NCBI RefSeq assembly: GCF_011761345.1
Contig: NZ_JAASRY010000001.1
Span: 868,001 to 932,000, forward strand
DNA length: 64,000 bases
Reading direction: 5' to 3'
Source: Thalassobacillus devorans
Lineage (GTDB): Bacteria > Bacillota > Bacilli > Bacillales > Halobacillaceae
Position numbers and translations under genes: made by a program. The notes under the pieces are model-generated. The model worked only from the letters and a program-made list of their open reading frames with translations, searched no databases and had not been told where the DNA came from. Below are positions 52,038-64,000 of this stretch, piece after piece. Numbering within the stretch: the first letter of the stretch is position 1; each line of letters opens with the position of its first letter.

Positions 52038-55000
52038 AAAAAATTCTAGTTATTGGTTCAGGACCGATTATCATTGGCCAGGCAGCCGAATTCGACTACT
52101 CAGGAACCCAGGCCTGCCAGGCGCTGAAAGAAGAAGGCTACGAAGTCATTCTTGCTAACTCGAATCCAGCAACGATCATGACCGACTATACGTTCGCGGA
52201 TGAAGTCTATATGGAGCCGCTAACCGTGGAATTCATGACCAAAATCATCCGGAAAGAGCAGCCGGACGCCATTCTTCCTACCCTGGGCGGACAAACCGGG
52301 CTGAATCTGGCAATGGAACTGAGCAAGACGACGATTCTGAAAGATTATGGTGTCGAGCTGCTCGGTACGAAAATGGAGGCCATTGAACAGGCAGAGGACC
52401 GTGAGCTGTTCCGTAATCTAATGCATGAACTGAACGAGCCAGTGCCGGATAGTACGATTGTCAGCAGTGTCGAGACTGCAACAGACTTTGCTGCAGAAAT
52501 CGGTTACCCTGTTATCGTTCGTCCTGCTTATACGATGGGCGGAACCGGAGGCGGCATGTGCGACAATGAAAAAGAGCTGCGGGAAATTACCCGCAATGGT
52601 CTGTCTCTTTCCCCGGTGAATCAATGCCTGATTGAAAAGAATATCGCCGGTTTCAAAGAAGTGGAGTACGAAGTCATGCGTGATAAAAGCGACCATGCCA
52701 TCGTAGTTTGTAACATGGAGAACTTCGATCCTGTAGGTATTCATACAGGGGATTCCATTGTTGTGGCGCCATCTCAGACGTTAAGTGACCGGGAATACCA
52801 GCTCTTAAGGAACGCTTCCTTGAAAATCATTCGTGCGCTTGGGATAGAGGGAGGATGTAACGTTCAGTTAGCTCTCGATCCGGATAGCTTCCAATATTAT
52901 GTGATTGAAGTGAATCCGCGTGTCAGCCGTTCATCGGCACTAGCTTCCAAGGCGACTGGTTACCCGATCGCGAAACTGGCTGCTAAAATTGCTGTCGGAC
53001 TTACCCTTGATGAAATCAAGAACCCGGTTACCGGTACCACATATGCTTGTTTCGAGCCGGCACTAGACTACGTCGTGACCAAAATTCCACGCTGGCCTTT
53101 CGATAAATTTGCAAAAGGTAACCGGATACTTGGTACGCAGATGAAAGCAACTGGTGAAATCATGTCCATCGGCCGGAATTTTGAAGAATCACTGATGAAG
53201 GGTGTCCGCTCGCTGGAAGGGAAAACCGAAGAGCTGTATCTCGGTTACCTGACTGGTCTGCCTGATGAAGTACTAAATCAACGGCTCATCAAAGCGGATG
53301 ATGAACGGATATTCGTACTGGCGGAAGCATTGCGCCGCAATCAGACCCTGCAAGAACTGCATGACCTGACCGGCATTGATTTCTTTTTCCTTCATAAGCT
53401 GAAAAAACTGATTGATTTGGAAAAGGTAATCGCGACAGAAAAGCTTTCCTACGAACCGCTCAGGAAAGCAAAGCAGTTAGGGTTTTCTGATCAGCAAATA
53501 GCCCGGCTGACAGGGAATGATGTTGATGACGTCTATCATTACCGACTTACAAATCAGATTACTCCTGTCTATAAAATGGTTGATACGTGCGCTGGAGAGT
53601 TTGCTTCCGAGACACCATATTATTACAGCAGCTATGAAGAAGAAAACGAGTCTGTTGTTACCAGCCGCAAGAAAGTGCTTGTCATCGGTTCCGGACCGAT
53701 CCGAATTGGCCAGGGTGTGGAGTTTGACTATGCAACCGTACACTCGGTACTCGCCTTGAAGGAAATGGGCTTTGAAGCCATCATTATGAATAATAACCCG
53801 GAAACGGTGTCAACGGATTTCAGTGTTTCCGATAAATTGTACTTTGAGCCTTTATCATTAGAAGATGTGATGCATGTCATCGAACTGGAAAAACCGGAAG
53901 GGGTCATTGTACAGTTCGGTGGACAGACAGCAATCAACCTGGTCGACGGGCTCAGCCGGAGAGGAGTTAAAATCCTCGGTACTACCATGGAAGCCATCAA
54001 TGAAACAGAAGACAGGGATCTTTTCGAACAGCTGCTCAATCGACTCGAAATAGCAAAGCCTGGCGGAGAAAGTGTCACCAGTGTCGATGAAGCGATCGTT
54101 ACAGCGCGTCAAATCGGTTATCCTGTTGTGGTCCGTCCTTCTTATGTGCTCGGAGGGCGTGCGATGGAAATTGTCTATGGAGAAACAGAACTGCTTTCCT
54201 ATATGGAGGAAACCGTAAGAGATTACAGTGATCACCCAATATTGATCGATAAATATTTAACCGGAATGGAGATCGAAGTGGACGCGATCAGCGATGGAGA
54301 TACAGTCGTCATTCCTGGCATCATGGAACACATCGAGCGTGCGGGCGTCCATTCTGGGGATTCGATGGCAGTTTATCCATCCCAGCGACTCAGCGAGGAA
54401 TTAAAGCAGCAATGTGTCGATGCTACGATCAAAATTGCCAGGGAGTTGAATATGCAAGGGTTGATTAATATTCAATTCGTCGTCCATGGCGGTACCGCTT
54501 ATGTACTCGAAGTGAATCCAAGGGCGAGCAGGACTGTTCCATTTTTAAGTAAGATTACCGGTATTACTATGGCCAATCTGGCAACAAAAGCTATCCTTGG
54601 ACAAAACTTGACAGACCTGGGGTATAAAACCGGAGTAGCAGGCTGCCCGGATGGTGTCTACGTGAAAGTTCCTGTCTTCTCATTCGAAAAGCTCCGCAGT
54701 GTCGATACAACCCTCGGGCCGGAGATGAAATCGACTGGGGAAGTCATCGGATATGACAGCACGCTTGAAAAAGCTTTATACAAAGGAATGACAGCGGCCG
54801 GCCTTAAAATTCCTATCGAAGGTTCTGTTCTGCTGACCGTTGCTGATAAGGATAAAAAAGAAGCACTTGAGATCGCCCGTACTTTCCATGAACTCGGCTT
54901 CAGACTTTATGCAACCATCGGTACAGCTGATGCTATTCAATCTGCTGGTATACCGGTACAGACAGTCAGTAAGGTAGGGGCGACGGATATGAATATCATC

Positions 55001-55212
55001 GATATCATCCAGTCCGGTAAAGTGCAGTTTGTCGTCAATACGTTCACTAAAGGGCAGCAATCACGGAGCGATGGATTCCGTATCAGGCGCACAGCAGTAG
55101 AACATGGAATTGCCTGCCTGACCAGCCTGGACACTGCAAAAGCAATTGTCGCTGTCATCGATTCCATGTCCTTTACAGCAAGATCGATAGGTAATCGTGA
55201 GGTGACGTTATC

Positions 55213-55216
<4 letters not shown>
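52016..55216 (+). CDS. pyrAB: Carbamoyl-phosphate synthase large subunit, pyrimidine-specific
   Basis: Large subunit of 1066 residues with two homologous ATP-grasp halves: [18 protein letters not shown] near residue 12 and [17 protein letters not shown] near 560. Each is followed by glycine-rich TMGGTGGGM- and [10 protein letters not shown]-type loops, and a C-terminal methylglyoxal synthase-like allosteric domain (about 930-1066) completes it. AGGAGGAAGCC precedes the ATG within pyrAA. It overlaps pyrK by four bases (ATGA). Confidence 0.97.
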
Positions 55217-57590
<2,374 letters not shown>

Positions 57591-57598
<8 letters not shown>

Positions 57599-58214
57599 TA
57601 ACCAAAGTATTAGTAAAAGTCTCTTGGAAATAGGAGCGGTTCAGATTCGTCCAGATCAGCCATTTACGTGGACCTCCGGATTGAAGTCGCCAATCTATTG
57701 TGATAACCGCCTGACGATGTCCTACCCTGAAATCAGGCGTGAAATCAGGGATAAGTTTGTCGCTCGCATTAAAGAATTGGACTCTACGGTAGATGTCATT
57801 GCCGGCTGTGCGACAGCTGGCATCCCACATGCAGCTTTTATCTCAGAAGCGATGAATTTGCCTATGGTATATGTCCGATCATCTGCAAAAAAGCATGGAA
57901 AAGGAAATCAGATAGAAGGTAAGATTAAACCGGGAGATCGGATTGTGGTCATTGAAGATTTGATTTCCACGGGAAAGTCATCCATTGAGGCTGCTAAAGC
58001 ATTGCAGGAAGCGGGAGCAGAAGTTGTTACAGTGCTGGCGATTTTCAGCTACGGCCTTCCGGAAGCAGCTGAGGCTTTTGAACAAGCGGGTTTTGCTTAC
58101 CAGACCCTCACTGATTTTCAGGAACTGATTGCATATATGAGGGAAGACGGTCAGCTGGATGAAGAAGCCGAAGCAAAATTAGAACAATGGCAGCGCGAAC
58201 CATCCGCCTTTTAA
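57591..58214 (+). CDS. pyrE: Orotate phosphoribosyltransferase
   Basis: Adds PRPP-derived ribose phosphate to orotate, 207 residues. The PRPP motif IVVIEDLISTGKSSIEA is at about 119-135 and the flexible-loop region is MVYVRSSAKKHGKGNQIEG. ATG 57591 follows AGTCGAGGAGTGG. It closes the operon; a repeat block begins 20-30 bp downstream and no clear rho-independent terminator is visible. Confidence 0.95.
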
Positions 58215-58229
58215 TATCAAGCCCTGTTA

Positions 58230-58345
58230 CAGTAAAGCTCCCTTTACTTGAAGACTCAGTTTCGAGATAAGTTGTTTCCGTTACGTTAGTAACGGTGTGG
58301 AGGTCCGGGAAATCACTCGCTTTCCATGGGCGTACGGTGAGACAT
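58230..58345. repeat. Fold-back dispersed repeat, type X, copy 4 (left half only)
   Basis: It contains AAAGCTCCCTTTACTTG, GACTCAGTTTCGAGATAA, GTTTCCGTTACGTTAGTAACG, TCCGGGAAATCACTCGCTTT and GCGTACGGTGAG, then stops. The closing arm found in other X copies is missing; unrelated DNA follows. Confidence 0.75.
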
Positions 58346-58419
58346 ATTCTTAATGGAAAAGGAGGGAATGATTAAATCATCATCAAAAATGTAAGCACCA
58401 GGACCTTCTCTCATCGCGA

Positions 58420-58640
58420 GGGGAGGGTCTTTCAGTCGATAAAGACTGTTAGAAGAGTGGAAATGTATCGGAGCGGTCTTTAGAACATGAATAGAGACCA
58501 CTAAACAGTATGGAGAAGTGGCTAACGGTCATTAGAAAGGGTATAAAGACCGCTGCGCAGTGGATGTGCAGCCGGGACGGTCTTTATCAGGCAGCTTAAG
58601 ACCATGGGACAACGAATGAACTAAGCGGACGGTCTTAATA
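58420..58640. repeat. Array of GGTCTT/AAGACC motifs in mixed orientation
   Basis: GGTCTT-like cores or their complements occur at 58426, 58441 (imperfect AAAGACTG), 58475, 58495 (AGACC), 58527 (GGTCATT), 58545, 58579, 58597 and 58631, at intervals of about 15-35 bases. Several are flanked by CTAA or TTAG or by GCGG/CCGC. The array sits exactly between the half X repeat and the half Y repeat. No ORF or ribosome binding site is found in it. Confidence 0.5.
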
Positions 58641-58654
58641 AAGCGGAGTTGAAA

Positions 58655-58765
58655 GTCCTCAACGAACTCCCGTGGAAAGCTACTCGTTCCCCCACGCCCC
58701 GTTATTCCAACTAATATCTCGAAACTGAGTCTTCCACAATTCGGCCCTTTAATTGAATAATTTCT
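58655..58765. repeat. Fold-back dispersed repeat, type Y, copy 3 (right half only)
   Basis: It contains CTCAACGAACTCCCGTGGAAAG, CTCGTTCCCCCACGCCCCG, AATATCTCGAAACTGAGTCTTCC and TTCGGCCCTTTAATTGAATAA, matching the right half of the Y copies at 27.44 and 40.04 kb. The left half is missing. 58766-58897 holds only promoter-like AT-rich DNA with TATAAT at 58857. Confidence 0.75.
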
Positions 58766-58897
58766 CTTAAGGAGAACCATTAACATTTAACAGAAACCAA
58801 AAGTTTTTCAGGAATAGGAATCGTTGAGTTGTGCTGAGGGCTTGAGTTATGTACCATATAATGTATATAGACATCAGAGCGACAATGGTGGTGCATA

Positions 58898-59167
58898 ATG
58901 AAATCACGTAAACATTCCATGTTCATACTTACGAATGCCATCCTTGGATTGATTACATGTTTTGGCTATCTTTATGTATGGTTTACTTATTCTTTTATGG
59001 AAAGCATGTTGTCCTGGCCGCCGGTTTTGATGCTGGTGGCAGGGATAGGAGCATTTTTTCTCTGGAACAAATGGCTGCTTCGCAAAGAAAAAAAACGATA
59101 CTGGCTCCAGGCAATCTTTTCCTACGGAGCAACCATCATCGTATTCATCTATTTTTTAACAAAATAA
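58898..59167 (+). CDS. Small membrane protein, unknown
   Basis: Protein of 89 residues with three predicted transmembrane helices (about 8-30, 38-54 and 68-86) and a strongly basic loop between the second and third (NKWLLRKEKKRYW). The ATG at 58898 has only a weak GGTGGTG ribosome binding site, and TATAAT lies 36 bases upstream. I do not recognise the family. It occupies the place where B. subtilis has the cysH sulfate-assimilation genes between pyrE and rqcH. Confidence 0.65.
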   Translation: MKSRKHSMFILTNAILGLITCFGYLYVWFTYSFMESMLSWPPVLMLVAGIGAFFLWNKWLLRKEKKRYWLQAIFSYGATIIVFIYFLTK

Positions 59168-59191
59168 TGACTATCGCTTTTTTATGCAAAA

Positions 59192-59236
59192 TTAAAAGGA
59201 TGGATCTCCCTATTGGGAGGAGCCATCCTTTTTTAG
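59192..59236. terminator. Bidirectional terminator overlapping the rqcH 3' end
   Basis: The long stem AAAAGGATGG-at-CTCCC (59195-59211) / GGGAG-ga-GCCATCCTTTT (59216-59234) has a four-base TATT loop and T runs. The 3' arm is also the last eight codons of rqcH on the minus strand. Confidence 0.85.
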
Positions 59237-60931
59237 TTTCTTGATATAAGCTGGATCTGGAGTGACAAACAGTGTTTGCTGGTTATCGTATATGACATAA
59301 CCCGGTTTAGCGCCTGAAGGTTTTTTGACATGCTTGATAAGCGTATAGTCCACCGGTACGGAAGATGATTGGGAAGACTTACTGAAATTAGCGGCAAGCT
59401 GTGCTGCCTCTAACAATGTATCTTCCGATGGATCATTCGACCGTATGACAACATGTGAGCCCGGGATGTCTTTCGTATGAAGCCAGACATCATTTTTGTT
59501 CGCCAGCCGGTTGGTCAAATATTCATTTTGCTTATTGTTACGTCCCACGTAAATCGTGGTTCCGTCACTGGAGTAGAATGTTTCCGGTTCCGGTGTCTTA
59601 GGCTTATTTTTACGCTTTTGAGTCTGAGGTTTCTTTTTCAGATAACCTTCCTCGCGCAGTTCTTCTCTGATTTCATCGATATCCTGTTCCCTGGCTTTCT
59701 CTATCTGTTCAATCAACTGATCCAAATAACTGATTTCTTTTTCCGCTTTTTTAAGCTCTTCCTGGACCACCTGTTTTGATTTTTTCATCTTTTGGTAGGT
59801 TTGGAATAAGCTTTGGGCATTTTCACTCGGTGTTTTATTCGGGTTCAGCTTTATTTCGAGCGTGGGTTGTTCAGGGTCATAGTAGTCGACGACGTCTACT
59901 TTTTTATCACCCTGTTTTACAAGGTGTAAGTGGGCTGTCAACAGTTCCCCTTCTTTCTGATAATCATCCGCTTTCTCTGCTTTTTTCAATGTCTGCTCGT
60001 GCTTTTTGATTTTGCGGATATTTTTATCCCGTTCATTTTTCAGGAATCGGTACAAGTCTCCAGCCTGCTGTTTGACACGGTCCCGTTCCGCTTTACCTGA
60101 ATAGAAGGTATCCAGCATATCACTTACCCGGTCGAAAGTTTCGCGTTCTCCTTCCAGCGTTGAGAGAGGGAGCACATAGAATTGCTCCTTATTTCCATAG
60201 AAAATGCTTGGTGTATAATCATGGTTTTCCAATTGCTGTTGAAAGGAAAGGAAAGCTTCCTTGTAGGTATTCACTGCTCCCAGTCTTGCCTGGTGGGCGA
60301 GTTCCCTGGTAATCAATGGGGAGCAGCCCATCAATATATTCAATATCTGCCGGTCCATTTTTCCGGCATTGAAATCAAGTTTCCGCACAAATGAATCACC
60401 GTCAATTTCCAGCGGGTTGATTTTCCCTTGTTCTGGCGGGAATTTATAGGGCTGGCCGGGCATTACTGTCCGGTGGCGGTTCTGGGATGGCGGAAGATGT
60501 TTGATACTGTCCAGAATATGACCTTTTTCTTCATCAACGACGATGATGTTGCTGTGTTTTCCCATAACTTCGATGATCAGGACTTTGGTCGTTTCATCGC
60601 CCAGCTCGTTCCGACTTCTGATACGGAAACGGACGATACGTTCCATCTCGACTTGTTCGATTGCTTCAATAAAACCACCGACCAGATGCTTGCGTAACAA
60701 CATGCAGAACATCGGTGGCTCTTTCGGGTTGTAATAATTATCATCGGTCAGATGAAACCTGGCATAGCTTGGATGGACAGATAATAGTAACGAATGGTTT
60801 TTTCGGTGGGATCTCACCGTAAATACCAACTCTGTTTCTGTTGGTTGATAGATTTTCATGATTCTTCCTGTTGCTAAAGTTTCATTCAATTCATTGGTTG
60901 CGGCTCGAGTTACAACTCCATCAAATGACAT
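59210..60931 (-). CDS. rqcH: Rqc2 homologue RqcH (NFACT protein, YloA)
   Basis: Ribosome quality control factor that binds obstructed 50S subunits and recruits tRNA-Ala to add C-terminal alanine tails. The 573 residues contain NFACT-N (about 1-270, MSFDGVVTRAATNELNETL), a coiled-coil middle (about 280-435, rich in Lys/Glu) and NFACT-R (about 450-560, YVGRNNKQNEYLTNRLANKNDVWLHTKDIPGSHVVIR). The DR motif region of NFACT-N could not be assigned with certainty. Start ATG at 60931 after GAGAGGTG on the minus strand. YlmH, also in this window, acts in a parallel rescue route. Confidence 0.93.
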   Translation of the reverse strand: MSFDGVVTRAATNELNETLATGRIMKIYQPTETELVFTVRSHRKNHSLLLSVHPSYARFHLTDDNYYNPKEPPMFCMLLRKHLVGGFIEAIEQVEMERIVRFRIRSRNELGDETTKVLIIEVMGKHSNIIVVDEEKGHILDSIKHLPPSQNRHRTVMPGQPYKFPPEQGKINPLEIDGDSFVRKLDFNAGKMDRQILNILMGCSPLITRELAHQARLGAVNTYKEAFLSFQQQLENHDYTPSIFYGNKEQFYVLPLSTLEGERETFDRVSDMLDTFYSGKAERDRVKQQAGDLYRFLKNERDKNIRKIKKHEQTLKKAEKADDYQKEGELLTAHLHLVKQGDKKVDVVDYYDPEQPTLEIKLNPNKTPSENAQSLFQTYQKMKKSKQVVQEELKKAEKEISYLDQLIEQIEKAREQDIDEIREELREEGYLKKKPQTQKRKNKPKTPEPETFYSSDGTTIYVGRNNKQNEYLTNRLANKNDVWLHTKDIPGSHVVIRSNDPSEDTLLEAAQLAANFSKSSQSSSVPVDYTLIKHVKKPSGAKPGYVIYDNQQTLFVTPDPAYIKKLKKDGSSQ

Positions 60932-61078
60932 GTACGTTCACCTCTCAATGTTGCAAGTATAGCATGTTTAAGTGAGTTTTCTCTATTATCCTACGTGTTT
61001 TTCGTAGCCATGGAGGAAGTCTTTTTGATAAAATGAAGAACAGCATGGAAAGATAATGAGTTGACGGGTGTGATGGTA

Positions 61079-61960
61079 ATGGTAACAAGTATGACAGGAT
61101 ATGGCAGAGAAACGGTCGATCTGGAAGAAACCCGGATCAGTCTGGAAGTCCGGGCAGTGAACCACCGATTTCTGGACATATCGACGAAAATGCCGCGTTC
61201 ATTTTTATTTTTGGAAGATAAAATGAAAAAAGTGATACAACAGTCGATCCGACGTGGGAAAATAGATATTTTTGTTACAGTTGACGGTGAAGGACTGGTC
61301 AGCCAAAAACTGAAAGTGGATTGGAACCTGGTGGATCAATATATGGAACGTCTGGAGGAAATGCAGGCGCGGTACGGGTTGTCTGGCGAATTAACAGTCG
61401 ATCTTGTAACAAAGCTGGAAGAAGTCTTTACGGTGCAGGAAGAAGAGCAGGATGAAAGCCGGCTGGAAAGTACCCTGTTGACTACACTCGGGGCTGCAGT
61501 CGAAAAAGTAGTGCAAATGAGGGCACAGGAAGGCGCTGCTTTAAAACAGGATATGCTTGATCGTTTATCCCGGATTCACCAGGTCATTGACAAATTGTCA
61601 GGTAGACGTGAAATAGTCATCGAATCCTACCGGGAAAGGATTAAGGCACGGATTGAACAATATGTCGAGGAAGAACTGAAGGCAGAGGAATCCCGTATTT
61701 TGCAGGATGTCGCTCTGCTCGCTGAAAAAGGAGATATTACAGAAGAAATAACCCGGCTGCGTTCCCATATCGAACAATTTAACGATACAATGGAAAATAA
61801 GGATGCCATTGGCCGTCGTCTGGACTTCATCGTGCAGGAAATGCATCGGGAAGTAAATACCATCGGTTCTAAATCAAATGATGCCAAAATCAGTGAATGG
61901 GTGGTATTATTAAAGAGTGAAATTGAAAAAATCAAAGAACAAGTCCAAAATGTAGAATAA
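61079..61960 (+). CDS. yloC: YicC family endoribonuclease YloC
   Basis: YicC/YloC-family protein of 293 residues. The start at ATG 61079 gives MVTSMTGYGRETVDLEETR, the usual N-terminus; ATG 61073 is possible but crowds the GGGTGTGAT motif. The N-terminal YicC domain has VEVRAVNHRFLDIS-like sequence, the C-terminal DUF1732 domain EEITRLRSHIEQF and GRRLDFIVQEMHREVNTIGSKSND. Family members are RNases, as shown for E. coli YicC and B. subtilis YloC. Precedes remA-gmk-rpoZ, as in B. subtilis. Confidence 0.92.
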   Translation: MVTSMTGYGRETVDLEETRISLEVRAVNHRFLDISTKMPRSFLFLEDKMKKVIQQSIRRGKIDIFVTVDGEGLVSQKLKVDWNLVDQYMERLEEMQARYGLSGELTVDLVTKLEEVFTVQEEEQDESRLESTLLTTLGAAVEKVVQMRAQEGAALKQDMLDRLSRIHQVIDKLSGRREIVIESYRERIKARIEQYVEEELKAEESRILQDVALLAEKGDITEEITRLRSHIEQFNDTMENKDAIGRRLDFIVQEMHREVNTIGSKSNDAKISEWVVLLKSEIEKIKEQVQNVE

Positions 61961-62135
61961 GGATGTAGTATTTTCCCCTCTACTGGCAAAGCGGTTTTTT
62001 CACAAGCGGAAAGGGAGCCACCTCCTTCACCAGCTTGAAAAACAGCCACAGGAATCATACAATTTACACTGCTTGCATTTTTTCATTATAATATAAGTAA
62101 TGCAAAGAGAACGTGTCATGAAGGAGGAACTTGTT

Positions 62136-63030
<895 letters not shown>

Positions 63031-63031
<1 letters not shown>

Positions 63032-63249
63032 TGCTCGAACCATCTATTGATTCATTGCAAAAGCAAATCAAGTCCAAGTATACGTTAGTGACATTATCCG
63101 CTCGCAGAGCACGTGAACTTCAACAGGAGGGCGAACCGATGATTCAAAAACCTCAGTCTGATAAGTTCGTTGGAGTGGCCCTGGAAGAAATCCGTGAAGG
63201 GAAACTTACCTATTCATTTGCCGATGAAATCCAGGAACGTCTATTCTAA
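63031..63249 (+). CDS. rpoZ: RNA polymerase omega subunit
   Basis: Assembly subunit of RNA polymerase, 72 residues from ATG 63031 ([31 protein letters not shown]), a start matching the B. subtilis protein; the ATG three bases upstream is also possible. The RxxR-type ARRARELQ motif and [15 protein letters not shown] are conserved. It is translationally coupled to gmk. Confidence 0.95.
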
Positions 63250-63311
63250 TCTCAAAAACTGAAACGTTCATGAAAAAATTCAGTGGGAAGCTGAAAACTT
63301 TTAGTATGAAA

Positions 63312-63350
63312 GAAAGCCGCGCTCAATGCTGTACTTAGCGCGGCTTTCCC
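63312..63350 (+). terminator. Hairpin after rpoZ
   Basis: The stem GAAAGCCGCGCT (63312-63323) / AGCGCGGCTTTC (63337-63348) is strong, but the following bases (CCTATAG) lack a T run, so it may be a weak terminator or an RNA-stability element. Confidence 0.55.
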
Positions 63351-63396
63351 TATAGATAAGGACTAATCGATAATGAGCTAAAGGGAGAAGATGGTT

Positions 63397-64000
63397 ATGC
63401 TGAAGGGAAAGCGGATTGTGCTCGGTGTTTCCGGGGGTATTGCCGTTTATAAAGCAAGTGCATTGACAAGTAAACTCGTACAGGCGGGGGCCGAAGTAAA
63501 AGTAATCATGACGGAGAGCGCGATGGAATTTGTTACCCCCCTAACCTTCCAGGCGTTATCACGAAATCCGGTCTATACCGATACGTTTGATGAAAAAGAT
63601 CCTCGGTATATTGCACACATTGATTTAGCGGACTGGGCGGATTTGTTTTTAATTGCACCTGCGACCGCTAATATCATTGGGAAGCTGGCCAATGGTATTG
63701 CTGATGATATGCTCTCCACAACCCTGCTGGCTACAGAAGCTCCGGTTTATGTAGCTCCGGCAATGAATGTACATATGTATGCACATCCCGCTGTCATCAA
63801 AAACATGACGACATTGGAACAGTGGGGTTATAAATTCATTGAGCCAGGTGAAGGCTATCTTGCCTGTGGCTATGTTGGCAAGGGGCGGCTGGAAGAGCCG
63901 GAAACGATTGTATCTGTGTTGAAAAATATCGATCGTCCAGGCTGGCTGGAAGGGAAGCGTGTGCTGGTAACAGCTGGGCCAACACAAGAAAAGATCGACC
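63397..64000 (+). CDS. coaBC: Bifunctional CoaBC, N-terminal part (window ends inside the gene)
   Basis: Phosphopantothenoylcysteine synthetase/decarboxylase of coenzyme A synthesis; about 201 codons visible, open at the right edge. The start ATG 63397 (MLKGKRIVLGVSGGIAVYKA) is spaced 9 bases from AAGGGAG; ATG 63391 is too close. The CoaC flavoprotein domain shows PLTFQALSRNP, the active-site His in YIAHIDLADWADLFLIAPAT, ANGIADDMLSTT, PAMNVHMY and the substrate-binding Cys in EGYLACGYVGKGRLEEP. The CoaB domain begins at about KRVLVTAGPTQEKID at the edge. Confidence 0.95.
   Translation, partial: MLKGKRIVLGVSGGIAVYKASALTSKLVQAGAEVKVIMTESAMEFVTPLTFQALSRNPVYTDTFDEKDPRYIAHIDLADWADLFLIAPATANIIGKLANGIADDMLSTTLLATEAPVYVAPAMNVHMYAHPAVIKNMTTLEQWGYKFIEPGEGYLACGYVGKGRLEEPETIVSVLKNIDRPGWLEGKRVLVTAGPTQEKID

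Noticed and set aside
58420-58640. CRISPR array
   Set aside because: The repeated motif is only 6-8 bases, alternates in orientation, has irregular spacing and no cas genes nearby.
58532-58786. 84-codon minus-strand frame in the pyrE-rqcH gap
   Set aside because: It spans the motif array and the half Y repeat, has no start signals and a repeat-derived sequence.

Overview
The window is about 64 kb of chromosome from a spore-forming member of the Bacillaceae. The gene order follows the Bacillus subtilis ylb-dcw-ylm-pyr-ylo region almost gene for gene. Evidence for a spore former is direct: spoVD, spoVE, spoIIGA-sigE, sigG, rsfA, ylbJ and a YlmC/YmxH-family gene. MurE carries the DNPR motif typical of meso-diaminopimelate-adding enzymes, and bshC implies bacillithiol. 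The moderate GC, divergence from B. subtilis and style of intergenic repeats suggest the Virgibacillus/Thalassobacillus/Oceanobacillus side of the family, but the genus is an inference.

Layout. 1-7.5 kb: an unknown partial gene, ylbG, a small conserved protein gene, a structured leader upstream of rsmD that matches the orphan ylbH leader in position and form, then rsmD-coaD, ylbJ, ylbK-ylbL and tmcAL. 7.5-14.1 kb: ylbN-rpmF, a crotonase-family gene, rsfA, a GNAT acetyltransferase, panE, a DUF3397 gene and bshC. 14.2-33.4 kb: the dcw (division and cell wall) cluster in the order mraZ, rsmH, ftsL, pbpB, spoVD, murE, murF, mraY, murD, spoVE, then a 1.15 kb repeat-rich gap where B. subtilis has murG and murB, then divIB, ylxW, ylxX, sbp, ftsA, ftsZ. 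34.1-36.7 kb: spoIIGA-sigE-sigG. 37-41.6 kb: ylmC, ylmD, ylmE, sepF, ylmG, a repeat block, ylmH, divIVA. 41.6-46.3 kb: T-box leader, ileS, lspA and an RluD-type pseudouridine synthase gene. 46.3-58.2 kb: the complete pyr operon (pyrR, P, B, C, AA, AB, K, D, F, E) with three PyrR-type attenuators. 58.2-64 kb: a repeat block, a small membrane protein gene, rqcH (minus strand), then yloC, remA, gmk, rpoZ and the start of coaBC.

How it works together. The dcw genes make lipid II precursors and the divisome, including sporulation-specific paralogues. ftsZ is followed by the mother-cell and forespore sigma factors and then by the FtsZ-linked sepF and divIVA. The pyr operon is set up for transcription attenuation by PyrR, and ileS by uncharged tRNA-Ile.

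I found no insertion sequence, prophage, CRISPR array, tRNA, rRNA or defence system. The least explained DNA is a family of long imperfect fold-back repeats confined to five intergenic gaps, one with its centre replaced by an array of GGTCTT-like motifs, together with the 27.0-28.07 kb gap and the structured leader of rsmD.
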